NCBI GenBank assembly: GCA_002205125.1
Contig: NIOE01000007.1
Location: 124,001 to 188,000 of the forward strand
Direction: 5' to 3'
DNA: 64,000 bases
DNA from: Roseateles noduli
GTDB taxonomy: Bacteria; Pseudomonadota; Gammaproteobacteria; Burkholderiales; Burkholderiaceae_C
Part shown: positions 9,282 through 18,308 of the stretch, one piece after another
Layout: every line of letters starts with the position of its first letter
How positions within the stretch are numbered: the stretch's first letter is position 1
Notes under the pieces: model-generated
What the model was told of the DNA's origin: nothing
Databases searched by the model: none
Seen by the model: the letters and a program-made list of their open reading frames with translations, nothing else
Translations under genes and position numbers: made by a program

Positions 9282-9426
9282 TCATGTGATCCTGCCTGGC
9301 AGGTGATGCGGATCCCGCATCGTCATCGGGCCTGTACCGGTGCTCGGGCGCCGGGGCTGTTCCGGTGCGGGCGGGCGCGGCTGGGGATAATGGCGCGAGC
9401 CGTTTGTCCAACGTGGAGTTCCCAGC

Positions 9427-10620
9427 ATGTTCCAGCACGTCGACGCCTATGCGGGCGATCCCATCCTCAGCCTGAACGAGGCCTTCCAGAAGGATCCGCG
9501 CACGCAGAAGATCAACCTGTCCATCGGCATCTACTTCGATGACGACGGTCGCATCCCGATGCTGGACTCCGTGCGCCGGGCCGAGCTGGCCGTGGTGGAA
9601 CAGGCCGGCGCGCGGCCCTACCTGCCCATGGAAGGCGCGGCCAACTTCCGCACCGAGGTGCAGAAGCTGCTCTTCGGCGCGGACAGCGAGGCGCTGCAGA
9701 GCAAGCGCGTCGCGACCATCCAGGGCGTGGGTTCGTCCGGCGGGCTGAAGGTCGGCGCGGACTTCATCAAGCGCTACTTCCCCGACAGCGCGATCTACCT
9801 GAGCGACCCGACCTGGGACAACCATCGCGCGGTCTTCGAGGGCTCGTACATCGAGTGCCGCAGCTACCCGTACTACGACGCCCAGACCGGCGGCCTGCGC
9901 TTCGACGCGATGCTGCAGGCGCTGTCGGAAGCGCCGGCGCGCAGCGTCGTGCTGCTGCACGCGTGCTGCCACAACCCGACCGGCGTCGACCTGTCGCAGT
10001 CGCAGTGGGACGCGCTGATCCCGGTGCTGAAGGAGCGCGAGCTGATCGCCTTCCTGGACCTGGCCTACCAGGGCTACGGCGACGGGCTGGAGCAGGACAC
10101 CTTCGCGATCCGCGCGCTGGCCGCGGCGGGCTTGAGCTTCTTCGTCGCCAACAGCTTCTCCAAGAACATGAGCCTGTACGGCGAGCGCTGCGGCGCGCTG
10201 TCGGTCGTGTGCCCGGATGCGGCCCAGGCGGCCAACGTGCTGGGGCAGCTGAAGTTCACCATCCGCCGCAACTACTCGAACCCGCCGATGCACGGCGGCC
10301 AGGTCGTGGCCAAGGTCCTGGGCGACCCGGCGCTGCGTGCGCTGTGGGAAGGCGAGGTCGAGGAAATGCGCGAGCGCATCCTGGCGATGCGCAACGCGTT
10401 GTTCGAGGTGGTGTCGGCCAAGGTGCCGGGTCGCAACTTCGACTACTTCCTGAAGCAGCGCGGCATGTTCAGCTACACCGGCCTGACGCCGGAGCAGGTG
10501 GATCGTCTGCGCGAGGAATTCGGTGTCTACATCCTGCGTTCCGGCCGCATGTGCATCGCGGGCTTGAACACGCGCAACGTCGAAGCCACGGCGAATGCCA
10601 TGGCTGCCGTCCTCGCCTGA
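9427..10620 (+). CDS. tyrB: Aromatic amino acid aminotransferase
   Basis: Class I PLP aminotransferase of 397 residues making phenylalanine, tyrosine or aspartate from their keto acids. The PLP lysine is Lys246 in [23 protein letters not shown] and [11 protein letters not shown] are typical of the TyrB/AspC group, as is the C-terminal [13 protein letters not shown] ribosome binding site lies 10 bases before the ATG, and a GATAAT -10-like element is at 9386-9391. The next gene downstream is separated by an unusual nested hairpin. Confidence 0.95.
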   Translation: MFQHVDAYAGDPILSLNEAFQKDPRTQKINLSIGIYFDDDGRIPMLDSVRRAELAVVEQAGARPYLPMEGAANFRTEVQKLLFGADSEALQSKRVATIQGVGSSGGLKVGADFIKRYFPDSAIYLSDPTWDNHRAVFEGSYIECRSYPYYDAQTGGLRFDAMLQALSEAPARSVVLLHACCHNPTGVDLSQSQWDALIPVLKERELIAFLDLAYQGYGDGLEQDTFAIRALAAAGLSFFVANSFSKNMSLYGERCGALSVVCPDAAQAANVLGQLKFTIRRNYSNPPMHGGQVVAKVLGDPALRALWEGEVEEMRERILAMRNALFEVVSAKVPGRNFDYFLKQRGMFSYTGLTPEQVDRLREEFGVYILRSGRMCIAGLNTRNVEATANAMAAVLA

Positions 10621-10644
10621 GAACGAGGCGCCTCGGTCTCCCTG

Positions 10645-10749
10645 GAGAGGGACGACCGGGGCCCCTTTGCGCAGGTATTAGGAGGAATTTGGCATCCGGG
10701 AGGATGCCAAAGGGGGACACGGAGCAAAGGGGCCCCGGTTGGCCCTCTC
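10645..10749. repeat. Nested inverted repeat (structured intergenic element)
   Basis: Three nested pairings share one axis: GAGAGGG (10645-10651) with CCCTCTC (10743-10749); a perfect 16-bp arm 10655-10670 with 10724-10739; and an inner perfect 10-bp stem 10688-10697 with 10702-10711 closed by GGGA, a GNRA-type tetraloop. It fills the tyrB-dadA gap. There is no U tract, so a simple terminator is not the obvious reading; a structured leader, small RNA or mobile palindromic element are alternatives. Confidence 0.75.
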
Positions 10750-10865
10750 GCGCTCGGTGCCAAGCAGGCATCCCCCTTGCGCGCATTCAACAAGGTTATG
10801 GGTAGCGGCACCGCTTTCATTGGCTGAGGGTGTCGTGAATCCGTAACCTCCCGGACCATTCAAGA

Positions 10866-12131
10866 ATGAATTCGTCCGGGATGAAGCAGCTAGTCGTGAT
10901 CGGTGGGGGCGTTGTTGGCGTCACCACCGCCTGGGCCCTGGCGGAGGCGGGGCATCGGGTGACGCTTGTGGAGCGTGAGGCCGCGCTTGCCAGTGGTGCC
11001 AGCCGTGCGAACGGTGGGCAGCTCAGCTACCGCTATGTGTCGCCGTTGGCGGATGCGGGTGTGCCGTTGAAGGCCTTGCGCTGGCTGCTTGATCCGGATG
11101 GGCCGTTGCGTTTCAAGCCGGATGGCACGACGGCGCAGTGGCGCTGGCTGGCGTCGTTCCTGGCGCATTGCCGCGGGCCGGTGAACCAGCGCACGACCGA
11201 GCGTCTGCTTGAGCTGGGCGCGTTCAGCCAGCAGTGTTTCGGAGAACTGCAGCGGCACGCGGCGCTGGACGCCATCGCGCTGCGCACGCCGGGCAAGCTG
11301 GTCGTGTATCGCAAGGCGGAGGAATTCGCCCGCGTCGCGGCGCGCACGCCTGCGGGCGGGCCGGAACGGGCGCTGACGCGCGACGAGTGCCTCGCGATCG
11401 AACCGTCGCTGGGCGACGGCGGCGCGCAGTGGCTGGCGGGCGGCATCTTCACGTCCGGCGAGGCGGTGGCCGACTGCCACGCGCTCAGCGTTCAACTGGG
11501 CGAGCGGCTCGCGCGCCATCCCAATTTCCGAGGCCGGGTGAAGGCCAACGCCACCGGCTTCGTCGTCGAAGGCGACCGCGTCGTCGCGCTGAGGACCGAC
11601 CAGGGCGATCTGGTCGCGGACGGCATCGTGCTGGCTGCGGGGCTGCAGAGCGCGGCGCTGGCCGAACTCGTCGACCTGCGCCTGCCGCTGTACCCGCTGA
11701 AGGGCTACAGCCTGTCCGCGCCGATCAACGGCGTGCACCGGCCGCCGACGGTCAGCGTCACGGACTTCGAGCGCAAGACCCTCTACGCGCGCATCGGCGA
11801 CCAGTTGCGTGTCGCGGCGATGGTGGACCTGGTCGGCGACGACACCAGCATCGACCCGAAGCGTCTGGCCGCGCTGCAGCGCAACGTGCGCGAGACCTTC
11901 CCGAAGGCGGCCGACTACGACCGCGCCGTGCCCTGGGCCGGCCTGCGTCCGGCGACGCCCAGCGGCGCGCCCATGCTCGGCGAGACGCCGCTGCGCGGGC
12001 TGTGGCTGAATGTCGGCCATGGCGCCCTGGGATTCACCTTCTCGTTCGGCTCGGCCCGCATCGTGGCCGACCTCGTCTCCGGCAAGCCCAGCCCGATCGC
12101 GCTGGACGGGCTGCAACTCCGCGCCGCCTGA
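10866..12131 (+). CDS. dadA: D-amino acid dehydrogenase (DadA-like FAD oxidoreductase)
   Basis: FAD enzyme of 421 residues of the DAO superfamily that oxidises D-amino acids to keto acids and passes electrons to the respiratory chain. The Rossmann motif VIGGGVVGVTTAWALAEAG opens the protein; SGASRANGGQLSY and the C-terminal GLRPATPSGAPMLGETP are typical of DadA. A second Met at 10881 is an alternative start. It is followed after 9 bases by a beta-lactamase-fold gene and then an LD-carboxypeptidase, so an operon for D-Ala-containing peptides is likely. Confidence 0.9.
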   Translation: MNSSGMKQLVVIGGGVVGVTTAWALAEAGHRVTLVEREAALASGASRANGGQLSYRYVSPLADAGVPLKALRWLLDPDGPLRFKPDGTTAQWRWLASFLAHCRGPVNQRTTERLLELGAFSQQCFGELQRHAALDAIALRTPGKLVVYRKAEEFARVAARTPAGGPERALTRDECLAIEPSLGDGGAQWLAGGIFTSGEAVADCHALSVQLGERLARHPNFRGRVKANATGFVVEGDRVVALRTDQGDLVADGIVLAAGLQSAALAELVDLRLPLYPLKGYSLSAPINGVHRPPTVSVTDFERKTLYARIGDQLRVAAMVDLVGDDTSIDPKRLAALQRNVRETFPKAADYDRAVPWAGLRPATPSGAPMLGETPLRGLWLNVGHGALGFTFSFGSARIVADLVSGKPSPIALDGLQLRAA

Positions 12132-12140
12132 AGGCCCGCG

Positions 12141-13406
12141 ATGACGACGGCCGCCAAGCCCGTCGCGCTGGACGCGGCCTCGCTCGCCGAGGCGCTGCGG
12201 ACCGTGGTGCTCGCGCAGGACTTCGGCGCCACGCGCGATCCGCAGGACGAGGGCCGGCCGATCCGGCATTTCCCGAGCATCGATCTCGCCGTCGTCGCGT
12301 TCCCGGAGAAGGGGGCGCCGGTCGCGGCCAACGTGCTGTTCTCGCGCGAGCATCCCGAAGGCCTCGTCGCCGACATCGCGCCCGGCGCGGGCCCCGTGCG
12401 CAACATCCGCTATCTGGCCGATCAACGCGACGCGGAGGGCAACTCGATCGCGTGGCGGCCGACGTCGGACTGGTCCGCGATGGACTGGACGCCGCTGGCC
12501 GACAAGGCTGGCAATGGCGGCGACGGCGACGGCCGCGTGGTGGCGCCGTATCCCGCGTCGTTGCTGAAGCTGATGCTGCTGGCGGGCGTTGGTCGGCTGG
12601 TCGATCAAGGACGGGCCGGCTGGTGGCAACCGCTGACCTATGCGGGTCGCGAACGCGCGGTGTCCGACTGGGCCTACGACATGGTCACCTGGAGCAGCAA
12701 CGAGGCGACCTCGGCGCTGGTGACGCTGATGCATGCCGCCGGCGCGATCCGTCGCGACGGTGGGCGCGAAGTGCGCAACGAGCTGCACACGCTGTTCGCC
12801 TCGCTCGGCCTGACGACGCTGCGCTTCGCCAACACGACCGCGGAGGGCGGCTGGGGCAACGGATCGGGATCGGGCGTCGGCCAGATCCAGATGACCGCAT
12901 GGGACACGGTGCGGCTGCTGTGGTGGCTGGACCCGGTCGCGCCGTCCGCGCCGTGGCTGCGCGCTGATGCGCCGCGGCTGTCGCCCGAGAGCCGCAACCA
13001 GGCGATGCACGCCTTGCAGGATCAGGCGCTGCATCAGGTGCTGTCGAGCGGCGCGCTCGGCGGCGTGCCCGGCTGGGTGCCGGGGTTGCCGGCGCGCCTG
13101 CCAGGGCGCTGGCTCATGCCGGACGGCGGGCTGCATGCAGGCGAGGTGTCCCTGCCCGGCGACCTGCGCCGTTTCGCGACCGGCGGCGAAGTCTGGTTCG
13201 CGCACAAGACCGGCAACACGGAGAACTACACGTCCGATGCGGGCATCGTGCGCGGCATCCTGCCCCGGCGCCGGCATTACCTCATCGCGCTGCTGAGCAA
13301 CCTCGGCTCGCGTTACGCGCCGCATCCCGACTGTTCCACGACCTGGCGCATCCCGGCGCTCGGCGCCGCGATCGACGCGCGGATGGCGACGTGGCTGGAG
13401 TCCTGA
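12141..13406 (+). CDS. Beta-lactamase-fold serine hydrolase, cytosolic
   Basis: A 421-residue protein with the complete penicillin-recognising active site: Ser140-x-x-Lys143 in PASLLKL, Ser185-Ser186-Asn187 in WSSNEAT and Lys356-Thr357-Gly358 in HKTGNT. There is no signal peptide, which is unusual for this fold and points to a cytosolic peptidase or amidase rather than antibiotic resistance. It sits 9 bases after dadA and 3 bases before an S66 LD-carboxypeptidase, so it may cleave imported cell-wall peptides or D-amino acid derivatives. The substrate is inferred from context only. Confidence 0.8.
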   Translation: MTTAAKPVALDAASLAEALRTVVLAQDFGATRDPQDEGRPIRHFPSIDLAVVAFPEKGAPVAANVLFSREHPEGLVADIAPGAGPVRNIRYLADQRDAEGNSIAWRPTSDWSAMDWTPLADKAGNGGDGDGRVVAPYPASLLKLMLLAGVGRLVDQGRAGWWQPLTYAGRERAVSDWAYDMVTWSSNEATSALVTLMHAAGAIRRDGGREVRNELHTLFASLGLTTLRFANTTAEGGWGNGSGSGVGQIQMTAWDTVRLLWWLDPVAPSAPWLRADAPRLSPESRNQAMHALQDQALHQVLSSGALGGVPGWVPGLPARLPGRWLMPDGGLHAGEVSLPGDLRRFATGGEVWFAHKTGNTENYTSDAGIVRGILPRRRHYLIALLSNLGSRYAPHPDCSTTWRIPALGAAIDARMATWLES

Positions 13407-13409
13407 TCC

Positions 13410-14318
13410 ATGGCTGACGACACCTTCCTGCTGCCCCCGCTGCCCGAGCGCGCCTGTCTCGGCGTGATCGCGCCCGCCGGCCCGCCGAGGGACGGCACGC
13501 TCGAGCTCGTGGTGCCGCTGATCGAGCGGCTGGGCTTTCACGCGAAGCTCTTCCCGGGCTGCCACGGACCGGCGTTCCTCGGCCACCTCGCGGCGGACGA
13601 TGGCCGTCGCCTCGCCGACCTGCACGAGGCGCTGGAGGATCCTCACGTCGATGCGGTGATCGGCCTGCGCGGCGGCTACGGCTGCCTGCGTTTGCTCGAT
13701 CGCATCGATCGCGCGCTGCTGCGCCGATCAAGCAAGCCGTTGATCGGCTACAGCGACCTGACCGCGCTGCATGCGTTGCGTCAGCAGCTCGGCATGGCCG
13801 GGTGGCATGCGCCGATGCCGGCCTCGGACTGGCACAAGGGCGACGCCGGCTGGGCCGATGCCGTTGCGCTGGCCGAGCGGCTGCGTCGCGGCTTGCGCGT
13901 GGGTGATCCACTCGGACCGGCGCTCGCGCCGCATCCGTTGAATCGCGGCTCGACGCCGGTGCGCGGCGTGCTGAGCGGCGGCAACCTGGCGGTGCTCGTC
14001 GCGCTGATGGGCACGCCGTTCATGCCGGATCTGCGCGGCGCGGTCCTCTTCCTCGAGGACATCGGCGAGGACCCCTACAAGATCGATCGCCTGCTATGCC
14101 AGCTGCGTCTGGGTGGCGCGCTCGACGACATCGCCGGCGTGCTGCTCGGCAGCTTCACCGATGCCGACTCGCCCGACGAGGTGCTCGCCGACTACTTCGG
14201 CGATCTCGGCATCCCGGTCCTCGCCGGCTGGCCGAGCGGCCACACGACGCCCAACCTCCCGCTGCCGATCGGCATCGCGGTGACCTTGGATCCGGGCGAG
14301 AGGACCCTCAGGGCCTGA
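13410..14318 (+). CDS. ldcA: LD-carboxypeptidase, cytosolic (peptidase S66)
   Basis: Serine peptidase of 302 residues removing the terminal D-Ala from murein tetrapeptides during recycling. The triad can be read: Ser115 in GYSDLTAL, Glu216 in LFLEDIGEDPYKID and His278 in GHTTPN; the RGGYGCLRLLD motif is typical. There is no signal peptide, as for cytosolic LdcA. It is the third gene of the dadA-hydrolase-ldcA run, with a 3-base gap. A second, Tat-exported S66 protein lies at 20.5 kb. Confidence 0.93.
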   Translation: MADDTFLLPPLPERACLGVIAPAGPPRDGTLELVVPLIERLGFHAKLFPGCHGPAFLGHLAADDGRRLADLHEALEDPHVDAVIGLRGGYGCLRLLDRIDRALLRRSSKPLIGYSDLTALHALRQQLGMAGWHAPMPASDWHKGDAGWADAVALAERLRRGLRVGDPLGPALAPHPLNRGSTPVRGVLSGGNLAVLVALMGTPFMPDLRGAVLFLEDIGEDPYKIDRLLCQLRLGGALDDIAGVLLGSFTDADSPDEVLADYFGDLGIPVLAGWPSGHTTPNLPLPIGIAVTLDPGERTLRA

Positions 14319-14329
14319 GCGATGTTCCT

Positions 14330-14368
14330 CCCCCAACAGGGGGCCGCCTTCAGGACGAATCAGTCCTG
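14330..14368 (+). terminator. Weak hairpins after ldcA
   Basis: Two small stems follow the ldcA stop: CCCCC/GGGGG with an AACA loop (14330-14343) and CAGGAC/GTCCTG with a 6-base loop (14351-14368). There is no T run, so termination is only possible. Confidence 0.25.
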
Positions 14369-14416
14369 GGCATGACCTGTCACTCAGTCGTCTCGCAACA
14401 GTGCGAAGAGGTCGAT

Positions 14417-14798
14417 GTGGCGAATGCCGTCTATCTGGTCGAAGGCTTTCAACGGTGGATGCGCAAGCAGGAGATGCGCAGACGCGGACCTGTGCCGCGC
14501 CGTGGCGGAAATGGAACGCGGGCTGATCGATGCAAATCTCGGTAGTGGACTCGTCAAGAAGCGGATCGCACGATCCGGGGCAGGCAAACGCGATGGCTAT
14601 CGCGTGATCGTCGCTCATCGACAAGGCGGGCCGTGGTTCTTCATCGAGGGATACGCGAAGAACGCGGTGGCCAACATCGAAGGATGGAGGCTCCGTGGCT
14701 GCAAGGAAACCAACGTGCTCCTCGAAAAGATGAACGACGATCAACTGGCGGGGGCCGTCGTTTCAGGACTCTTGAAAGAGGTGATCTGTGATGCGTAA
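14417..14798 (+). pseudogene. RelE-like toxin gene broken by a frameshift
   Basis: Two frames together give one toxin of the RelE-like family that pairs with HTH antitoxins. A GTG at 14417 with GAAGAGG upstream starts V-A-N-A-V-Y-L-V-E-G-F-Q-R-W-M-R-K-Q-E-M; at 14477 the reading must shift by +1 to continue DADLCRAVAEMERGLIDA, then VKKRIARSGAGKRDGYRV and FFIEGYAKN to the stop at 14798. The tail overlaps the antitoxin start. No slippery homopolymer lies at the junction, so a mutation or a sequencing error is likelier than programmed frameshifting. Confidence 0.75.
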
Positions 14799-15138
14799 AC
14801 GCAAGTTCGACTCGATTGACCGGATGGTGAAGACCGGACGCCGGATGTATGCCTGCGGCCTGGCGAGCGGTGAGGACTTCCAGCGACTGGCTTGGGTCGG
14901 TATCGCTCCAGCGGAGCCATTGATGCCCGACGAGGTCCGGGTCATCCGGGAGACTGCGGATCTGGACCTCTACACCTTTGCCAACATGCTCAACACGACG
15001 GCACGCCTGCTGCGCCGCTACGAGCAAGGCCTGACCCGACCCACCGGGCCCATCCTCCGTCTGTTGCACAACATCCGCGAACAGGGCATCCGCAACGTGT
15101 TTCCGCTGAGCTCCCGCGCACTCGGCGGCAAGGCGTAA
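14791..15138 (+). CDS. HTH antitoxin of a RelE/HigB-type module
   Basis: A 115-residue XRE-type antitoxin. The C-terminal half holds the helix-turn-helix (about residues 55-100: PDEVRVIRETADLDLY, then LNTTARLLRRYEQG), typical of antitoxins encoded after this toxin family; it binds toxin and represses its own operon. ATG 14791 is preferred over the GTG three bases upstream; AAAGAGG at 14774-14780 is the likely binding site. It overlaps the end of the frameshifted toxin, so the antitoxin may now stand without a working partner. A terminator follows two bases after its stop. Confidence 0.82.
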   Translation: MRKRKFDSIDRMVKTGRRMYACGLASGEDFQRLAWVGIAPAEPLMPDEVRVIRETADLDLYTFANMLNTTARLLRRYEQGLTRPTGPILRLLHNIREQGIRNVFPLSSRALGGKA

Positions 15139-15140
15139 AA

Positions 15141-15166
15141 AAGCCCGCCGGTCTCCCGGCGGGCTT
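15141..15166. terminator. Intrinsic terminator
   Basis: Perfect 11-bp GC-rich stem (15141-15151 with 15156-15166), TCTC loop. Six A on the plus-strand left side become a U tract for the minus-strand TonB receptor, which it should terminate strongly; it also follows the antitoxin gene. Confidence 0.88.
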
Positions 15167-15209
15167 GGTGTCTGCGGGCCTGTCGCGCGAGGCGGCAGGC
15201 GGGTTGCGA

Positions 15210-18071
15210 TCAGAAGAACTTGTAGTCCAGGCCCAGCGTGAACGAACGTCCGCGCGGGTCGGCCACACGCGGCTCCCACGAGCTGCCCGAACCGGTGTTG
15301 GTGTCGTAGCTGTTCGCGAACGGCGGGTCCTGGTCGAAGATGTTCTTCACCCCCACGGTGACCGTCAGGTTCTTGATGCCGCTGTAGGCCACGCTGGCGT
15401 GGTGCAGGTAGTACGGCTTGACCCACGGATCGAAGGCCGGTGCCGACGCGTTGCCGTTGGCCACGCCCGGCGGGACATAGCCGTAGTAGCCCGTGCTGTA
15501 CTGCTGGCGCAGCGACCAGGCCCAATCGCCATACGTGTAGGTGATGTAGGCGCTGTGCTTCCAGCGGATCCCCAGCTCGCTCGACCGCGTGAACTGGCCG
15601 ATCTCGCTCGGGCCGAAGGCCACGTTGTCCAGCAGCTTGGACCGCTTCTTCAGCAGGTAGGTGCCGTCCAGGCCCGCGCTCAGGCGGCCGCCGTTCATCG
15701 GCGTGCTGCCGCGCATCGACAGCTCCAGCCCGCGCGTCTGCGTCTCGCCGGTGTTCACCCAACGGGTGTCCACCGTCTGCAGCACGCCGTTGGCGTCGCG
15801 CTGGAAGGCCTGCGGGAACAGCTGGTAGTTGTTCAGGATCTGCGTCAGCGTCAGGCTCTGGATCTGGCCGTCACGACGGATGTCCCACAGGTCGACCGAG
15901 GCGCTGAAGTCCTTCACCGGCTGCCACACGAAGCCGATGTTGGACATCTTCGACTCTTCCGGCTTCAGGTCCGAGCGGCCGCCGAACAGCGTGTTGAAGG
16001 TGACCGCCTGGCAGCCCGGCGCATTGCTGACCACGTTGGTCGGGCAGGTCGACGGATCCGGCACGCCGGCGCCGGTGTACGGCGATTCGGTCACGCCGTT
16101 GAACAGCTGGTTGAAGGTCGGCACCCGGAAGCCGGTGCTGTACGACGCGCGGAACACCAGGCTGTCGATCGGCGCGTAGCGGATGGAGGCCTTGGGGTTG
16201 GTCGTGCTGCCGAAGCCGGTGTACTTGTCGTAGCGCACCGAGAGGTTCAGGTCCAGGTTCTTGACGATCGGGATGATGGTCTCGCCGAAGATCGCGCCCA
16301 CCTTGCGCTTCACGCCGCTCAGCGCGTTCACGTTGTCGAACGGCGCGTTGAAGATCCAGGTGTTGATGTCGTTGGTGTTGACCGTCTGGTTGCCGTCGAA
16401 GCGGTACTTCTCGATCCGGTAGTCCACGCCCACCGCGCCCATCACGTCGCCGGCCGGCAGCTTGAACAGCGGGCCGGACGCGGTCGCGTCGTACTCGTCG
16501 GTCGTGTACTTGCCGCCGTAGAGCTTGGTGCCTTCCGCCGAGATCGCGTCCAGCGCCGCCAGCGCGGCCGGGGTCTGCGACTGGCCGGCCAGCAGGAACG
16601 GGTTGAGCACGCCGGTGTTGATCAGGTTGGCCAGGCCGACCCAGTTCTGGTAGCCGGAGCCCAGCACCGAGTTGCTCTTGCTGAAGGCCTGCGACGCGCC
16701 GACCTTGTAGTCCCAGTCCTTGAGGAAGGGCAGTGGGCCGTCCATGCTCAGCAGGTAGCGGCCGGTGTCGGTGGTGGTCTCGAACTCGCGCTGGCCGCAC
16801 TCCATGCAGCGCCAGCGGAAGGCCAGCGGCTTGCCGGCCTGCGAGGCCAGCGACGGGAAGGCGCCGACCAGCGCGTTCCACACGGTCTGGTAGCTGGCGC
16901 CGCTGGACGGATAGGCCAGATTGCGGAACGGGCTGATCGCGGTGGTGCCGTTGGGCAGCCCGATCGTCGCCGTGGCGCTGCCGCTGCTGATCTGGTTGGC
17001 CGAGAAGATCTTTTGCGATTCCGACTTGCCCAGCAGCACTTCGCCGGTCAGCGTGTGCTCGCCCAGCTTGAGCATGCCGCGCGTCACCAGGTTGGTGTTC
17101 TTCACCGGCTGCTGGATCACCGCGGCCTTGCCCGAGTCCCAGGCGCAACCGAACTGGTTGGCCGGCGACGCGGCGGCGGAGTTCCACAGCTTTTCGGCGT
17201 AAGGTGCCATGCCCGGCTGCGAGGCGCAGCCCGCGCCGCCCGGCAGGTCCAGGATGTTGGCGCTGGTCAGGGTCGCGCCGTTGTAGACCGGCGGCGTGAT
17301 CGTGGGCGAGAAGAAGACCGTCGCGAACGGCGTGCCGCGCGTGTCCGGGGACAGGCCGCGTTCCGGCTGGAAGCTGTTGACGAAGTCGCGCTGCGAGCCG
17401 TCCAGGCGCTTGTTGTCGGTCATGGACAGCACCGCCATGACGTTGAAGCCGTCCTTGTCGATGTTGCCCAGGCCGCCGGTGACCGAGCCGCGGTAGATGT
17501 TGCCGCCGCTGTGCTGGGTCACGTCGGTGAAGCCGCTGACGGTCAGGCCGGTGTAGTCCTTGCGCAGGATGAAGTTGATGACGCCGCCGACGGCGTCGGT
17601 GCCGTAGGTCGACGAGGCGCCGTCCTTCAGCACTTCGACGCGCTCGATCGCGGCCATCGGGATCTGGTTCAGGTCGACGACGCCGCCGTTCAGGCCGTGC
17701 GCCGCGATGCGGCGGCCGTTCAGCAGGATCAGCGTCGCGTTGGCGCCCTGCAGGCGCAGGTTGGCGGAGGTCGCGCCGTTGTTGCCGCGGGACTGGCCCG
17801 AGACCACGTCCGCGTTGGAGGCCAGGTTGTCCAGGCCGTTGCCGTTGGAGGAGAGGGTGGCGATCAGCTGTTCGGCCGACACGATCCCCTGGCGGTCCAG
17901 GTCGCGGCGCGAGATGGTCTGCACGGGCAGCGCGCCCTCGTCCTGGATGCGCTTGATGCTCGAGCCGGTGATCTCCACCCGCTCGATCTTCTGGACTTCC
18001 TGCGACCAGGCCGCCGCGTGGGCGCCCAGTCCCACCACGACGAGGCAGCGGGCGAGTTGATTCAGTTTCAC
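15210..18071 (-). CDS. TonB-dependent outer-membrane receptor
   Basis: A 953-residue receptor importing a substrate across the outer membrane with TonB energy. A signal peptide (cut near AAAWSQ) is followed by a plug domain (about residues 40-160; RVEITGSSIKRI, LILLNGRR, VEVLKDGASSTYGTDAVGGVINF) and a 22-strand-type barrel ending in a terminal aromatic residue (GLDYKFF). The longest frame starts at 18185, but GTG 18071 has a good AAGGAG site and begins right at the signal peptide. The substrate is unknown; it is divergent from a PBP4-type gene, so cell-wall fragments are one possibility. Confidence 0.9.
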   Translation of the reverse strand: MKLNQLARCLVVVGLGAHAAAWSQEVQKIERVEITGSSIKRIQDEGALPVQTISRRDLDRQGIVSAEQLIATLSSNGNGLDNLASNADVVSGQSRGNNGATSANLRLQGANATLILLNGRRIAAHGLNGGVVDLNQIPMAAIERVEVLKDGASSTYGTDAVGGVINFILRKDYTGLTVSGFTDVTQHSGGNIYRGSVTGGLGNIDKDGFNVMAVLSMTDNKRLDGSQRDFVNSFQPERGLSPDTRGTPFATVFFSPTITPPVYNGATLTSANILDLPGGAGCASQPGMAPYAEKLWNSAAASPANQFGCAWDSGKAAVIQQPVKNTNLVTRGMLKLGEHTLTGEVLLGKSESQKIFSANQISSGSATATIGLPNGTTAISPFRNLAYPSSGASYQTVWNALVGAFPSLASQAGKPLAFRWRCMECGQREFETTTDTGRYLLSMDGPLPFLKDWDYKVGASQAFSKSNSVLGSGYQNWVGLANLINTGVLNPFLLAGQSQTPAALAALDAISAEGTKLYGGKYTTDEYDATASGPLFKLPAGDVMGAVGVDYRIEKYRFDGNQTVNTNDINTWIFNAPFDNVNALSGVKRKVGAIFGETIIPIVKNLDLNLSVRYDKYTGFGSTTNPKASIRYAPIDSLVFRASYSTGFRVPTFNQLFNGVTESPYTGAGVPDPSTCPTNVVSNAPGCQAVTFNTLFGGRSDLKPEESKMSNIGFVWQPVKDFSASVDLWDIRRDGQIQSLTLTQILNNYQLFPQAFQRDANGVLQTVDTRWVNTGETQTRGLELSMRGSTPMNGGRLSAGLDGTYLLKKRSKLLDNVAFGPSEIGQFTRSSELGIRWKHSAYITYTYGDWAWSLRQQYSTGYYGYVPPGVANGNASAPAFDPWVKPYYLHHASVAYSGIKNLTVTVGVKNIFDQDPPFANSYDTNTGSGSSWEPRVADPRGRSFTLGLDYKFF

Positions 18072-18308
18072 GACCTTCTCCTTGTTAACCGGTCCGGCGT
18101 CCTGGGAACGCCTCCAACGACGGGGCGTCCGATGCGAGGGCGACCCTGGGGTGTTGCTGTGTTGCGAGCTGTGAACGATCTTCAAGCACGAGCGGTTTTC
18201 ACCGTCATAGGAACGTCACCCATTTGTTGTTTCCGTCCCGATGAATGCTTGTCTCGCGCGTATAACCTGCGGGAATGCAGCGGGGCCGGGAATATACAGT
18301 CGCTGCTC

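Noticed and set aside
12141-13406. Antibiotic-resistance beta-lactamase
   Set aside because: No signal peptide and D-amino-acid gene context; the fold alone does not imply resistance.
14417-14798. Programmed ribosomal frameshift in the toxin
   Set aside because: No slippery heptamer or homopolymer at the junction and no evident stimulatory structure.
14892-18308. Very long plus-strand open frame upstream of the PBP4 gene (over 1100 codons antisense to the TonB receptor)
   Set aside because: It is the GC-rich shadow of the receptor gene, rich in Arg/Val/His with no domain; only the part from 18309 is the real PBP4 gene.
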